NCBI GenBank assembly: GCA_039704465.1
Contig: JASFAU010000009.1
Location: 310,001 to 374,000, forward strand
Length of the DNA: 64,000 nucleotides
Source: Plasmodiophora brassicae
Lineage: Eukaryota > Endomyxa > Phytomyxea > Plasmodiophorida > Plasmodiophoridae
Direction: 5' to 3'
This document shows positions 18,944 through 30,118 of the stretch, piece after piece. A program made the position numbers and the translations under genes. Each line of letters starts with the position of its first letter. Position 1 is the stretch's first letter. Under the pieces are notes generated by a model. That model saw only the letters and a list, made by a program, of their open reading frames with translations, was not told the DNA's origin and ran no database searches.

Positions 18944-20203
18944 TCATTCAGGAAGCGGTTGTTTGTCGCAGAGATGGGTTGGCAGGTTGATAGTACCTTG
19001 GCGGGCGTCCTTGGCAGTATGCGACTTCGACTTCATGTGCTTTCTCAGGTCGCCACGGCGCAGGAACCCGGTACGGCAAGTTCCACACCAGTGTCGCCTG
19101 ACCTTCACAGGCATATGTACCAGAACGTGTGACCTGATAACAGGCCTCGTATCGCGAGTATAGGTACAATACGGGCACATCAGCTTCCCCGTAGACGTAT
19201 CGCGACGGATATCCTTCAGAGCGTTCCGAATCCACTCCTGATCGTCAAACTCCCCCGCCTCGTCTACATGTTCTGAATCCTGTTCCACGTCATCCATCAT
19301 CACCTGGTTTGCATCCGCTATCATTGCCTGCAGCGACCCCCCAGAATACGATGCTGCTGCCATCTCAGGAGGATGTTCCGTGATGCCGTCGACCATGGGG
19401 CGGTCCTTGCGGCGTCGTTTCGGCGCTGTGGCCTCAGCAGCCCGGTTCTCAGAGACCTTTCGAGAGTCCTCGATTCCGCATAGTGCCGTGTGTGGGGTGG
19501 GTATATCGTCGAGATCCAAGAGAAGCGTCAAGACATCGTCACAGCCAGAGAGGTCATCGACAGCCCCGTCCTGTGCGACATCGCTAACAGGTTCCAGTAC
19601 TGCACGTAGGCCTGGATCTGCATACGGGTTCGGTAGTGGATCATGATACGACGTTGCAGGCAGATGTGAACTAGGCACCAACGACGGCAGCTGACCATTA
19701 GGGATAATCGGAGTTGGACAGCAAGGAATAACGTGTCGAGGGTCGGCCGCTGCAGATAATGTTAGCAAGTGCATGAAGGTGGCACTCATGCAGGCCATTG
19801 GTGGACAGTTCGGGTTGCCCGACACTGGGTTTGACGAGCCGGGTCCTTCGAGCCCCTGTTGCATAACGAACGGTGCCATCGGGGGAATCGCATACTGGTT
19901 CACGTGGATGTGCGGCATCGTACCAGGATTGGCGGCGGCAACCTGGTCTCTGTGGGCCCACATGGCAGGTGGACCCGTCTGCGGTGGGCCGGCATCCATG
20001 TTCGGCCGCAGAGGACGTGGAGCGGCCGGAGGGCCACTCGAGACGCCATCAACAAACCCGAAATGGATCCAGCCCGCGGACGCCAGCATAACAATGGGGA
20101 GCATCACACAGCCTCGTCCGAACATCCCCATCCAGCACATTGCTTCCGCCGGCAAACCGCGCTTTCTTGGCAAGCGGCGATCCGGTCCCGAGTCCTTACC
20201 CAT
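18944..20203 (-). CDS. Signal-peptide C2H2 zinc-finger protein, array member 3
   Basis: 419 residues with ATG at 20203. A hydrophobic segment (GCVMLPIVMLASAGWIHFG) follows about 28 mostly polar residues, so it may act as signal peptide or anchor. A second ATG (MGMFGRGCVML) would make a tighter signal peptide. A Pro/Gly/Met-rich middle follows, then a basic patch (APKRRRKDRP), FDDQEW, and two fingers (CPYCTYTRDTRPVIRSHVLVH; CGTCRTGFLRRGDLRKHMKS, ending KSH) with a short tail. It is closest in finger spacing to member 1. Confidence 0.75.
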   Translation of the reverse strand: MGKDSGPDRRLPRKRGLPAEAMCWMGMFGRGCVMLPIVMLASAGWIHFGFVDGVSSGPPAAPRPLRPNMDAGPPQTGPPAMWAHRDQVAAANPGTMPHIHVNQYAIPPMAPFVMQQGLEGPGSSNPVSGNPNCPPMACMSATFMHLLTLSAAADPRHVIPCCPTPIIPNGQLPSLVPSSHLPATSYHDPLPNPYADPGLRAVLEPVSDVAQDGAVDDLSGCDDVLTLLLDLDDIPTPHTALCGIEDSRKVSENRAAEATAPKRRRKDRPMVDGITEHPPEMAAASYSGGSLQAMIADANQVMMDDVEQDSEHVDEAGEFDDQEWIRNALKDIRRDTSTGKLMCPYCTYTRDTRPVIRSHVLVHMPVKVRRHWCGTCRTGFLRRGDLRKHMKSKSHTAKDARQGTINLPTHLCDKQPLPE

Positions 20204-20218
20204 CGCACATTAGCGCGT

Positions 20219-20300
20219 GGGCCCCTATTTGGAACTGGGCCCCCCTATCTTGAACTGGGCCCCTGTTTTGAACTGGGCCCCTGTTTCAATCTGGCCCGCT
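20219..20300. repeat. Short tandem repeat of a GGGCCCCTGTTTTGAACT-type unit
   Basis: About four copies of an 18-22 bp unit (TTGAACTGGGCCCCTGTT and variants) lie immediately upstream of the zinc-finger gene whose start is at 20203. They could be promoter-associated, but nothing else supports that. Confidence 0.8.
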
Positions 20301-20754
20301 GGGTGATGCTGCAGGCGGTCCGGGGGTCTCATCCCGATTGCTGTTTGGAGCGGCGTCAGGTCAGACGTGGAGTGCGACGGGTGGTAGGTCGGCATATGTA
20401 CCTAGGTAAAAACCCGCGACGTTTGGTACGACGTCCACTCGCCGACGGCATGAACTCAGCGCGGGGGATGGACCATCTCGCTCGTGAGCTCATCTGCGTT
20501 TCCTGCAACCGTGGCACACGCCTGCACCAGGGGCCATCATAGTCCCGGCTTGTGGACGTCATGGGGTACTGTTGCAGACTTCCTGGGTGGTAGGACGCAT
20601 AGGAGAGATATCGTGTGGTGATACTGCCAGAGTAGGGATCGCGTACCCCGCCTTGCTATAACGCGGGAAACAACCATGATATTCCATTAGAATATCTTTC
20701 GGTAGTGCGACCCGCTCGTCGGCATCTCATTTTTCGTAACCATCGCGCTTAACG

Positions 20755-23700
20755 ATGTTGAACGACGATTCGTCGATGCGGCATACGCTGTGCGCCATAT
20801 CGTTCATGTGGGTCACGATGAGTACCATCGGGCGCAGTGACCCGTACGTCGGGACGCTGGCCGGGTCCGGGCAAATCGGGTTTGCCAACGGTATTGGGGC
20901 ATCCGCCTCGTTCCACACACCCTTCGGCGTGGTGGTGGATCCGGCTACGAACACCGTCTACGTGGCCGACTGCGACAACAACGCCATCCGGAAAGTATCG
21001 CAATCGGGCGTCGTCTCGAATATGACCGTGTCGTCCAATGTGACGCTGGACGGCCCGACCGATCTCGTCTTCGACTCGCACGGCAACCTGTTCGTCAGCC
21101 TGATCCGTCGGCACATGATTGTGAAGATCGCGAGCAACCTGGCGGTGACGGCGTGGGCCGGCAACGGGTCCCCCGGGTCCACGAACGGCAACGGCATGTC
21201 GGCGACGTTCAGGAACCCGGCCGGGCTCGCCATCGACACGAACGACAACCTGTACGTTGCCGATTCCGGCAACAACCTGGTCCGCAAGGTGACGCCGACC
21301 GGGACGGTGTCCACCGTCGCCAGCGCGTTCAACAGCCCCTGGGGCGTTGCCGTCGATCCGTCCGGCGCGATCTACGTCTCCGACACGTCCAACCACCAGA
21401 TCAAGCAAATCAGCACGAAAGGCAAGGTGTCGGTGCTGGCGGGCAGTGGCACGGTCGGGTCGCAGGAAGGCGTCGGCCTGGCGGCCACGTTCGACTACCC
21501 GTATGGGATCCGCCTCGACGCCAGTGGCAACCTGTTCGTCGCCGAGTACGGCAGCAACCGCATCCGGAAGGTGACAACGCCGCTAGGCAACGTGACGACG
21601 TACGCGGGCGGCATCGGCGGGTACGCCGACGGCCCGTCGCTGACCGCCAAGTTCCAGCATCCGGCCGGGCTCGCGTTCGGCCCCGACGGCACCATGTATG
21701 TCGCCGATGAGGTCGGCGAACGCATCCGCATCATCACCACGAGGCCACGATCGACCGCGAAAGCAACAACACGGGCGCCCGCGCCGGCACCCACGCCCGC
21801 ACCTACACCAGCGCCGGGCTCATCGGTGGCGACGAGCGGGACCTACACCTGCGATCAGCAGAGCGCCCGGTATCAGAACGTGGCGATCGGGCTGGGCGGG
21901 TCGGTGTCGATCGCCAGCTACCCGTCGGGGACATCCCCGCTCGGCCTCGACTGTACGTTCGTGATCACGGCGACGCCTGGACGCGTCGTCAAGCTCGTGT
22001 TCTTGTACCTGTACGTGTACGACGGCGACTTCCTGGTCGTCTACGAGGGCAACGGCACGTCCAGCATGCTGCAGGCGTCAACGTCGACGACGGCCATCTC
22101 GACGGGCCGCACGATGACCGTCGTGTTCACGACGGCCAACCCGCAGTACGGATGGACCGCCATCGCCTACGACGTGCCGGTGCCGACCACGAACACGCTG
22201 CCGACCTGCTCGGGAGGGGAACGACCCGACGGCCAGTGCGGGCCCATGTTTGGCCAGGCATGTGCACCCGGGCGATGCTGTTCCCAGTTTGGATGGTTCG
22301 TGCAGCGCCCTGCAGGGGTGGGCGCCCGACGATGCTGACGGGAGTGGCGTTTGCGTTAGGTGCGGCGCCTATTACCAGCCCGGGTATTGCTCCGCGAACG
22401 GGTTCTCCTGCGCCCTCCCCTACAACGAGACGGTGCGGGCGTCGCTCAGGGCGAACACGTCGTCGGCGCCGGCCACGCCGCCCTTCGTCTACTGCGGGCG
22501 GGCCGCCCAGGTGACGCTCGCCAGGCCGAACGACAACACGTGGGTGTACTCGGCCGGGATGGACTGTGCGGTGACGATCACGGCGACGCCCGGCCGCGTC
22601 GTCCAGTTCATGGCGACGGAGGCGTCCCTGTACGGGTCGGATACGGTGACGATCTTTGACGGCAACACGACGACGTCGCCTGTGATCCTGGTGTCCGGCG
22701 GGGTGGCCTTGGCCACCGCCGGTTCAGTGTTCTCCACCGGGCGATCGATGATGATCGTGTTTAGCGTTCGGCAGCAGGGTTCCTGGTGGGTCGCGTCGGC
22801 CTCCGACTTCTCGCCGGTGCCCGGCTTGACCTACTGCTCCATGGTCGCTGGCCGCCGGGATCTTGCTCTGCCGGCGCCCGGCCAGCAAGCCTCGATCCAT
22901 GCAACGGGCGCGAATTGCACGACGGTCATCGACGCGACGAGCACGTCGAGGTCGGTCTCCGTTGCGACGAGCACGAACATCTTCGACCACCGTGCCGTGA
23001 TCGTCGTCTACGACAGCGGCAGCGGCGTGCCCTACACGCTGCTGCCGGGCGCGCGACCGTTCGTGTCGTCTGGCAGCACGGTCGTCGTCTCGTTCGTCGC
23101 TGTTGGGTCCGGCGCGTACACTGCTGGCGTGGTGACCGCCACCTCGATCGCCCGTCCAGCGCTGTTGTGCAACGGCGCTCACGAGCTGGCGATCCCCGGC
23201 CCTGGCCAGAACGTGACGATCACGCCAGCGTACATGGCCGGCAACTGTACAGTCGTGGTGAACGCGACGCCCGGGCGCGCTGTTAACGTCCTGTTCTGGC
23301 CTGTCAGCCTGGCGGCGGGCGATTTCCTGACCGCCAGCGACGGGTCGCACACGTACACGATAAGGCCTGGGGCGGCCTGGTTCTACGTGCCGTTCACCTC
23401 GTACGGGGCGTCGGTGACGATCTCGTCGCGCGTCGCGGCGTCGTCCTCGTCCTGGACGATCCATGCCGTTGACGTCCCCCGGCCGCCGATGCCGACCTTC
23501 TGCGCTAGCGTGATGAACATGACCCTGCCGTGCCCCGCCCAGGACGTCCACATCTCGTCGTTCCCGCCCTCGACCTGCAAATTGCTCATCACTGCCGCTC
23601 CCGGGTGCACCCTGCGGTTGACGTTCCCGTCGTTCGCCCTGTGGTCCCAGGATACGATCGTCGTCACCGATGGCGTCTGGACGTACACGCCCTGGTTCGC

Positions 23701-24382
23701 GGACTACATGGTGTCCTCCAGGGGGACGTCGCTGACGATCACGTCCAACATCCAGCAGCAGAACTCGTACTGGACCATCGACGCCAGCGCCGTCCCGGTG
23801 CCGACCGCGCCCGCACCTGCACCGTATCGCGTCGTGACGGCACGAGCAGGTGGTGGAGGCCGGCTCCTGACACCGACCACGAGGACGCTGATCGCGGGTC
23901 GTCCCACAACGGGGCCGCCCGGTGGCTCAACAGGCGATGTCGTCGCGTACCTGCTGCAAGCGAGCTTCACGATGACGTTGCGGGTCGGCGAGTCGTTGGG
24001 CGACGCCCAGGTCCGGTTCGCGAACGGGGAGAGCGCCGCGCTGGGCATCGCCATGGATCGGGTCAGCGTCGTACACGCAGCGATGGGCGCGCAGGCGAAC
24101 ACGGCAACGCTCCAGGTCCGTTTCACGTCGACAACGTCGGCCGACCAGGCGGCGCTGCTGGCGGCGCTCTCGATCGGCTCGGGCGTCGGCACGCTGGACC
24201 CGTCGACCGTACAGACGACGTACGTCTGCCGGAACGGCCAGCAGGTCACCAGCGCGGACAGGTGCCGTGCCGGTGCCCCTGCCGAGCCAGAGACGGTCAG
24301 CGCCGCCCGCCCCGTGTCGCCATCACCCGCGACCCTCGCCTACGTCCTCCTCTTCACAGTCCTCACCGTGCATTGCCAATGA
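20755..24382 (+). CDS. Surface protein: NHL repeats, CUB-like repeats, hevein-like domain, GPI-type tail (copy 1)
   Basis: The ATG at 20755 (or 20776, which gives a tighter signal peptide MRHTLCAISFMW) leads a secreted protein. Residues ~25-320 are NHL propeller blades (AADCDNNAIRKV-, VADSGNNLVRKVTP-type). A Pro/Ala linker and one CUB-like domain follow, then a hevein-like chitin-binding motif, about four more CUB-like repeats (PGQ.V.I....C..V..ATPGR) and a membrane-distal domain. A hydrophobic C-tail (TLAYVLLFTVLTVHCQ) is typical of GPI signals. A 64-bp intron at 22296-22359 restores FGWCGAYYQPGYC across an apparent frame break. Members of this type are usually adhesins or matrix proteins. 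The tandem neighbour is a longer paralogue. Confidence 0.82.
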
Positions 24383-24750
24383 CGAACGTACACCAATACA
24401 CGAAGTGTGGTGGCCACTCGCGTACGACGCGGTCCTGGGCGAGGGGACGCGGGATTCGCGTGCCAATGGCACCTGCCGAGGGCGGCCAGGGCAGGCTGGA
24501 CGGATACGCGTGCTCGCGTCCCAGATTCATCGGGTTGCCGCCCCTGGATCTTCATCAACTCGACGTGTCGTGAAATATCGCGGGGGGGGTCGGGTGCCCT
24601 CGCCATGCCGCGCGGATGACGACAGAGATATTTGGGCGGGTGAGCACAGGCGAATCTCGGCTGGACGAGATCCGCCCATCGGCAGCATCCTTCTCATTTT
24701 TCATATCCCCCAACCAACGAGCTCGCGCTCCCGTCCAACAACGCGTCACG

Positions 24751-27700
24751 ATGCTGCCTAAGTCGCCGCCGGTCATGTCGCTGCTGTTGCTCGTGCTGCT
24801 GGTGCTCGTCGCTGTGGACAGCATCGGTTACGCCGACCCGTACGTGCAAACGCTGGCCGGATCCGGGCAGATCGGCTCTGCCGACGGCATCGGGACGCTG
24901 GCCACGTTCAACACACCGTTCGGCGTCGCCGTCGACTGGGCCACGAACAACGTCATCGTGGCCGACTGCGACAACAACGCAATCCGGAGAGTAACGCAAT
25001 CGGGCGTCGTCTCGACGCTGAACCTGACGAGCACCCTGACGCTGGACGGCCCGACCGACCTTGTCTTCGACTCGCACGGCAACCTGTTCGTCAGCCTGAT
25101 CCGCCGGCACATGATTGTGAAGATCGCGAGCAACCTGGCGGTGACGGCGTGGGCCGGCAACGGGACCTCCGGGACCATGAACGGCAACGGCACGTCGGCG
25201 ATGTTCAGAAACCCGGCCGGGCTCACCATCGACGCGCACGACAACCTGTACGTTGCCGATTCCGGCAACAACCTGGTTCGCAAGGTGACGCCGACCGGGA
25301 CCGTGTCCACCGTCGCCAGCGGGTTCAACCGCCCCTGGGGCGTTGCCGTCGCCCCGTCCGGCACGATCTACGTCTCGGACACGTCCAACTTCCAGATCAA
25401 GCAGGTCGACACGGCCGGCAAGGTATCGGTGCTGGCGGGCAGCGGCACGGTCGGGTCGCAGGAAGGCGTCGGCCCGGCGGCCACCTTCGACTACCCGTAT
25501 GGAATCCGCCTCGACACCAACGGCAACCTGTTCGTCGCCGAGTACGGCAGCAACCGCATCCGGAAGGTGACGACGCCGCTGGGCAACGTGACGACGTACG
25601 CGGGCGGCATCGGCGGGTACGCCGACGGCCCGTCACTGACCGCCAAGTTCCTGCATCCGGCCGGGCTCGCGTTCGGCCCTGACGGCGCCATGTACGTCGC
25701 CGATGAGGTCGGCGAACGGGTCCGCGTCATCGGCACGAGGCCACGGTCGACCGCGAAAGCAACGACGACCGGTGGGCGCAGGCCAGCCCCGACGCCGGCC
25801 CCATCGACGTCGTTCTTGGCGACGAACCGGACGTACTACTGCAGCCAGCAGGGCGCCACCTCGCAGAACGTGCCGATCGGGCTGGGCGGGTCGGCGTCGA
25901 TCGCCAGCCATCCAACGGGACGGTTCGCGTCCGGCCTCGACTGTACGTTCGTGATCACGGCCAGCGCCGGGCACGTCGTCAAGCTCGTGTTCTCGTACCT
26001 GTACCTGGACGACGGCGATTTCCTGGTCGTCTACGACGGCAAAGGCACGTCCAGCATCCTGCAGGCGTCGACGTCGACGACGGCCATCTCGACGGGCCGC
26101 ACGATGACCGTCGTGTTCACGTCGGCCAACGCGAACTTTGGCTGGGCGGCGCACGTCTACGACGTCCTCGTGCCGACCACGAACACGCTGCCGACCTGCT
26201 CGGGAGGGGAGCGGCCCGACCACCAGTGCGGGCCCTCGTTCGGCAACAGCGGCTGCGCGCCAGGGCGCTGCTGCTCCTCGTTCGGCTGGTACGTTCCCCG
26301 AGGTTCTGCCGGCCGCGTGTCCGCTCGACGTCTGAACGTTTACGCTGTTAGGTGCGGTGCGTACTTCCAGCCCCTGTACTGCTCGACGAGCACGTTCGCC
26401 TGCGCGCTGCCCTACAACGATACCGTGCGGGCGTCGCTGGTCAAGCACACGCTCGGGTCGGGGCCGACTACGCCGCCCTACGTCTACTGCGGGCTGGCGT
26501 CGCAGGCGTCGCTCGTGGCGCCGAACGACAACACGTGGGTGTACTCGGCCGGGATGGACTGTGCGGTGACGATCACGGCGACGCCCGGCCGGGTCGTCAA
26601 GTTCACAACGACGGAGGCGTCCCTGTACGGGTCCGACGCCGTGACGATCTTCGACGGCAACACGACGACGTCCAACGTGATCGCAGTCCTGGTCGGGAAC
26701 GCGCTCGCCCTGTCCGGGTCGATCACGTCGACGGGGCGCTCGATGACGATCGCGTTCAGCATCCAGCAAGCGAGCTCCTGGTGGGCCGTCTCGGTCGCTG
26801 ACGTCGCCCCTGTAGTCGGCCTGGTGTACTGCACGCGGGCCTCTGGGCAAATTCTGGCGCTGACGACGCCCGGCCAGCAAGTCACCGTGCGGGCGACGGG
26901 CCAGAATTGCACGATGACGATCGCGACGAACGCGGGCCAGTCCGTCGCCGTCACGCCGACGACCACCTACTACGATCAGCGCGTCCGGCTTCTGGCTTAC
27001 GACGTCGGCAGCAGCGCCCCCTTGTCATTGTCGTGGACAGGACGCCAGTACGTCTCGTCCGGCAACACGTTGACCATCGCGTTCGTCGCCGCTGGCCCTG
27101 GTCTGTACACCACCGGCGGCGCCGTATCCGTTTCGGCGGCGGTTCGCCCGACAGCGTTCTGCACGAGCGGCGCCCAGGAGCTCAACATTGCCGGCGTCGG
27201 CCAGAACGTGACGATATCGTCGGCGTACGTCCCCGCCGACTGCGCCTTGACGGTGAAGGCGACCGCCGGGCGCGCCGTCCGGGTCGTATTCTCGTCCGTC
27301 GGTATGTGGTTGTCGGACACCCTGACCGTCACCGACGGGTACAAGACCCAGGCCGGGTCCTACACGGCGTTCACGTCGTACGGTCCGTCGGTGACGATCG
27401 CATCGCACATCACGGGGTCGTACTCGACCTGGCAGGCGACCGCCTTTGACGTCCCCAGGCCGCCGATGCCGACGCTCTGCACGGGCGCGATGAACCTGGC
27501 AATGACGGCGCCCGGGCAGAACGCGACGATTGTGTCGACGAGCACGCCGAATTGCACGCTGGTTGTGACCGCGACGCCCGGTCGAGCCCTCCGCCTCCTG
27601 TTCTCGTCCGTCGAAGTGTGGCAGTCTGGCGATTACCTGACCGTCGGCGACGGGTACCACACGTACAGCGCCGTGGCGACGTACTGGAACTATCCATCGT

Positions 27701-29259
27701 TCACGTCGTACGGACGATCGCTGACGATCTCGTCGCGCACCCTGGGGTCGTCGTCATCCTGGACCGTCGTTGCCTTTGACGTTCCCAGTCCGCCCATGCC
27801 GACGTTCTGCACGGGAAATCAGCACGTCGCCATCGCAGGACCCGGCCAGAACGTGACCATATCGGTCGCCTACATGGCGACCAACTGCAGCGTGGTGGTG
27901 AGGGCGACGCCCGGGCGCTCGGTGAAACTCGTGTTCGCCTCGATCAGCATGTACGAAATGGGCGACGCGCTCAACGTCGACGACGGGGTCCGCACCCACA
28001 ACCCGCTTCAGTCGCGGGATCCCACGTTCACCTCATACGGCGGTTCGCTGACGATCTCGTCGCTCGTCACCGGATCGCACTCGTCGTGGACCATCGTCGC
28101 CATCGACGTGCCTCGGCCGACGCTCTGCACGGGCGCGATGAACCTGAACCTGCCGTGTTCGGGGCCGCCGGTTCCCATCTCGTCGTTCACCCTGACGAAT
28201 TGTACGTTGGTGATCACGGCCGCGCCTCAGTGCATCGTACGAATGGCGTTCCAGTCGTACAGCATGTGGGGTCGCGACTCGGCCGTCGCCATCGTTGGCG
28301 CCAGCACGTACCCCGTGTGGATGAGCGACGCGCTGACGGGGCATTCAGTGACGATCACCTCGACGCTCCAGCAGGCCGGCTCGTACTGGACCGCCGTTGC
28401 CAGCACCGCCCCGTTGCCGACGACCGTCATCCAGACGACGACGTCCGCGTTCTGTCAGGGCCCTCAGGCAACGGCCGTCTGCCCAGGACTGGGTCGCCAG
28501 CTCGAGATCTGGGGCGGCAACGTCGACTGCTCCATCACGGTGACGTCGTCGTCACCTGGGCGCTCCGTTCAGCTGACGTTCAGGACGATCACCCCGTCCA
28601 TCTCCGTCTACGATGCGACGACGAACGTCGAGGTCTCCGTGGCCGTTGGCGTTCCCATCGTGTCGACGGGCAGGTCATTGACGATCGTGTTCGCGAATGC
28701 TAAACCGCAGACGTCCTGGTGGTTGGCGATCGCCACCGATTACCAGGCGTCACAGACGATGCGTCTCGTTCGACGCGCGATGGCGACAACGAGGCCATCT
28801 GGTGGATTCACGCGGGGCGTTGTCGGGTACGTGCTGCGAGTTCGGTTCGCGATGACGTTATTGGCATTCGAATCGCTGGACGCGGCCAAGGACCGGTTCC
28901 AGAACGGGGAGAGCGCGGCGCTGGGCATCGGCAAGGATCGCATCATCATCGAGACCGCGACGGTGAATGCGCCGTCAAATACGGTAACGCTCGTCATCAG
29001 CTTCAAATCGTCCACGCCGGCCGACCAGGCGGCGGTCCTGGCGACGCTCGAGGACCCGAACAATCCAGGCGTCGCCACGTTCGACGCGTTGACCGTGCAG
29101 ACCATGCACGTCTGCCAGGACGGCCGGCAGGTTACCAGCTCCGACCAGTGTACTGCGGCTGCGCTTGAAACAGTAAGAGCCGCCGCCCGCGCCATGACGT
29201 CCCCATCCCATTCAACCGTCGCCGTCCTGCTTGTCATTATCCTCACTCTGCAATTCTGA
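24751..29259 (+). CDS. Surface protein: NHL repeats, CUB-like repeats, hevein-like domain, GPI-type tail (copy 2)
   Basis: The ATG at 24751 was chosen over an upstream in-frame ATG (24616) because it opens a textbook signal peptide (SLLLLVLLVLVAVDS). The domain order matches copy 1: NHL blades, CUB-like domain, hevein-like motif (CGPSFGNSGCAPGRCCSSFGW), then seven CUB-like repeats instead of four, a conserved RFQNGESAALGI domain and a hydrophobic GPI-type tail (STVAVLLVIILTLQF). A 63-bp GT-AG intron at 26289-26351 is inferred from copy 1. It contains no stop and is a multiple of three, so the frame looks continuous, but splicing restores FGWCGAYFQPLYC. Tandem duplication with gain or loss of CUB-like units explains the length difference. 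Confidence 0.82.
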   Translation: MLPKSPPVMSLLLLVLLVLVAVDSIGYADPYVQTLAGSGQIGSADGIGTLATFNTPFGVAVDWATNNVIVADCDNNAIRRVTQSGVVSTLNLTSTLTLDGPTDLVFDSHGNLFVSLIRRHMIVKIASNLAVTAWAGNGTSGTMNGNGTSAMFRNPAGLTIDAHDNLYVADSGNNLVRKVTPTGTVSTVASGFNRPWGVAVAPSGTIYVSDTSNFQIKQVDTAGKVSVLAGSGTVGSQEGVGPAATFDYPYGIRLDTNGNLFVAEYGSNRIRKVTTPLGNVTTYAGGIGGYADGPSLTAKFLHPAGLAFGPDGAMYVADEVGERVRVIGTRPRSTAKATTTGGRRPAPTPAPSTSFLATNRTYYCSQQGATSQNVPIGLGGSASIASHPTGRFASGLDCTFVITASAGHVVKLVFSYLYLDDGDFLVVYDGKGTSSILQASTSTTAISTGRTMTVVFTSANANFGWAAHVYDVLVPTTNTLPTCSGGERPDHQCGPSFGNSGCAPGRCCSSFGWYVPRGSAGRVSARRLNVYAVRCGAYFQPLYCSTSTFACALPYNDTVRASLVKHTLGSGPTTPPYVYCGLASQASLVAPNDNTWVYSAGMDCAVTITATPGRVVKFTTTEASLYGSDAVTIFDGNTTTSNVIAVLVGNALALSGSITSTGRSMTIAFSIQQASSWWAVSVADVAPVVGLVYCTRASGQILALTTPGQQVTVRATGQNCTMTIATNAGQSVAVTPTTTYYDQRVRLLAYDVGSSAPLSLSWTGRQYVSSGNTLTIAFVAAGPGLYTTGGAVSVSAAVRPTAFCTSGAQELNIAGVGQNVTISSAYVPADCALTVKATAGRAVRVVFSSVGMWLSDTLTVTDGYKTQAGSYTAFTSYGPSVTIASHITGSYSTWQATAFDVPRPPMPTLCTGAMNLAMTAPGQNATIVSTSTPNCTLVVTATPGRALRLLFSSVEVWQSGDYLTVGDGYHTYSAVATYWNYPSFTSYGRSLTISSRTLGSSSSWTVVAFDVPSPPMPTFCTGNQHVAIAGPGQNVTISVAYMATNCSVVVRATPGRSVKLVFASISMYEMGDALNVDDGVRTHNPLQSRDPTFTSYGGSLTISSLVTGSHSSWTIVAIDVPRPTLCTGAMNLNLPCSGPPVPISSFTLTNCTLVITAAPQCIVRMAFQSYSMWGRDSAVAIVGASTYPVWMSDALTGHSVTITSTLQQAGSYWTAVASTAPLPTTVIQTTTSAFCQGPQATAVCPGLGRQLEIWGGNVDCSITVTSSSPGRSVQLTFRTITPSISVYDATTNVEVSVAVGVPIVSTGRSLTIVFANAKPQTSWWLAIATDYQASQTMRLVRRAMATTRPSGGFTRGVVGYVLRVRFAMTLLAFESLDAAKDRFQNGESAALGIGKDRIIIETATVNAPSNTVTLVISFKSSTPADQAAVLATLEDPNNPGVATFDALTVQTMHVCQDGRQVTSSDQCTAAALETVRAAARAMTSPSHSTVAVLLVIILTLQF

Positions 29260-29899
29260 TCCCGTTTCCCGCCCCTGCCAACCTCTGGCAGCTGCCTGCC
29301 TATGAAGATATCCTTCCCGGTTATTCAATGTGTCCCCGTACCTCCTAAGAGGTATAACAATAGTCCAGCCAAAAATACAAACGCGTTCAGGAACAACGAT
29401 CTTCGGCAGTAATGCCTGTATTGCCACTTGATCCAGGTGCAACGATGTCGCGGCTCGCCATTGTTTCGTCCCACATTTGGTTGTCCACGACGACGTCTTA
29501 AGCTTTACTGTGCCGTCACCCGCAAGTGGAAGCATGATCCTAACTGATCCTTCGTTCATCATACGGATGTTTCTGAGTTCGCCTCGTCATGTGTGGGCTC
29601 GTTGGTCCGGACCGGGCCACAGATAGTACGCGTTTCCGCTGATCAACGTGACCGCTCGCAGACGCGTTAGGAGCGGCTTCTATCGAATGTGAATCACCAT
29701 ATCCCTGACCTCATCAGGCGATGATGACGATGATCCGATGTCCAAGAACGGTGTTGATGCTGGGGAGCTGATATCGGTGAACCAGTCTGTGTTCGCCACT
29801 GGCAGGTAATGACGACCACTTGATAAGGCGTCCAGACCTGCGCAGCGGTTCGTATGTACATAGGTAGGGAAGTGCCCAGAACCCGGCTGTCGCTAACCC
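29260..29899. other. Intergenic region after the surface-protein pair
   Basis: No convincing gene. Near 29854 the sequence GTACATAGGTAGG resembles words found near other gene starts in this window. The region should contain the 3' end of the surface gene and the promoter of the MOCS2A locus. Confidence 0.5.
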
Positions 29900-30118
29900 A
29901 TGTGCATACTTGCCTCCACCATGGGCAACTATTGGTATCTCATTCCGAGTGCATCCTGCAACGGCACACCATTCACCAATACCGTAAATTCTGGGCAGAT
30001 CACCCCGTGTCTATCTATGTATGTAGGGGGTTATATGGGCGGGTCTGGACTCTGGCGCGAACGATGGCGCGCGCGCCAAGGCGACCTCGACGGTGTTATT
30101 TGCCGAGGTCGCTCGCTG

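Noticed and set aside
22250..22360. Apparent frameshift splitting the first NHL-CUB gene into two reading frames
   Set aside because: A 64-bp GT-AG intron restores the hevein-like FGWCGAY motif exactly, and the tandem paralogue has an intron at the same place.
22724..23551. Long minus-strand open frame (275 codons) opposite the first NHL-CUB gene
   Set aside because: Arg/Gly/Asp-rich translation with no motif; it is the complement of GC-rich CUB-like repeats. Similar antisense frames at 25633-26880 and elsewhere were dropped for the same reason.
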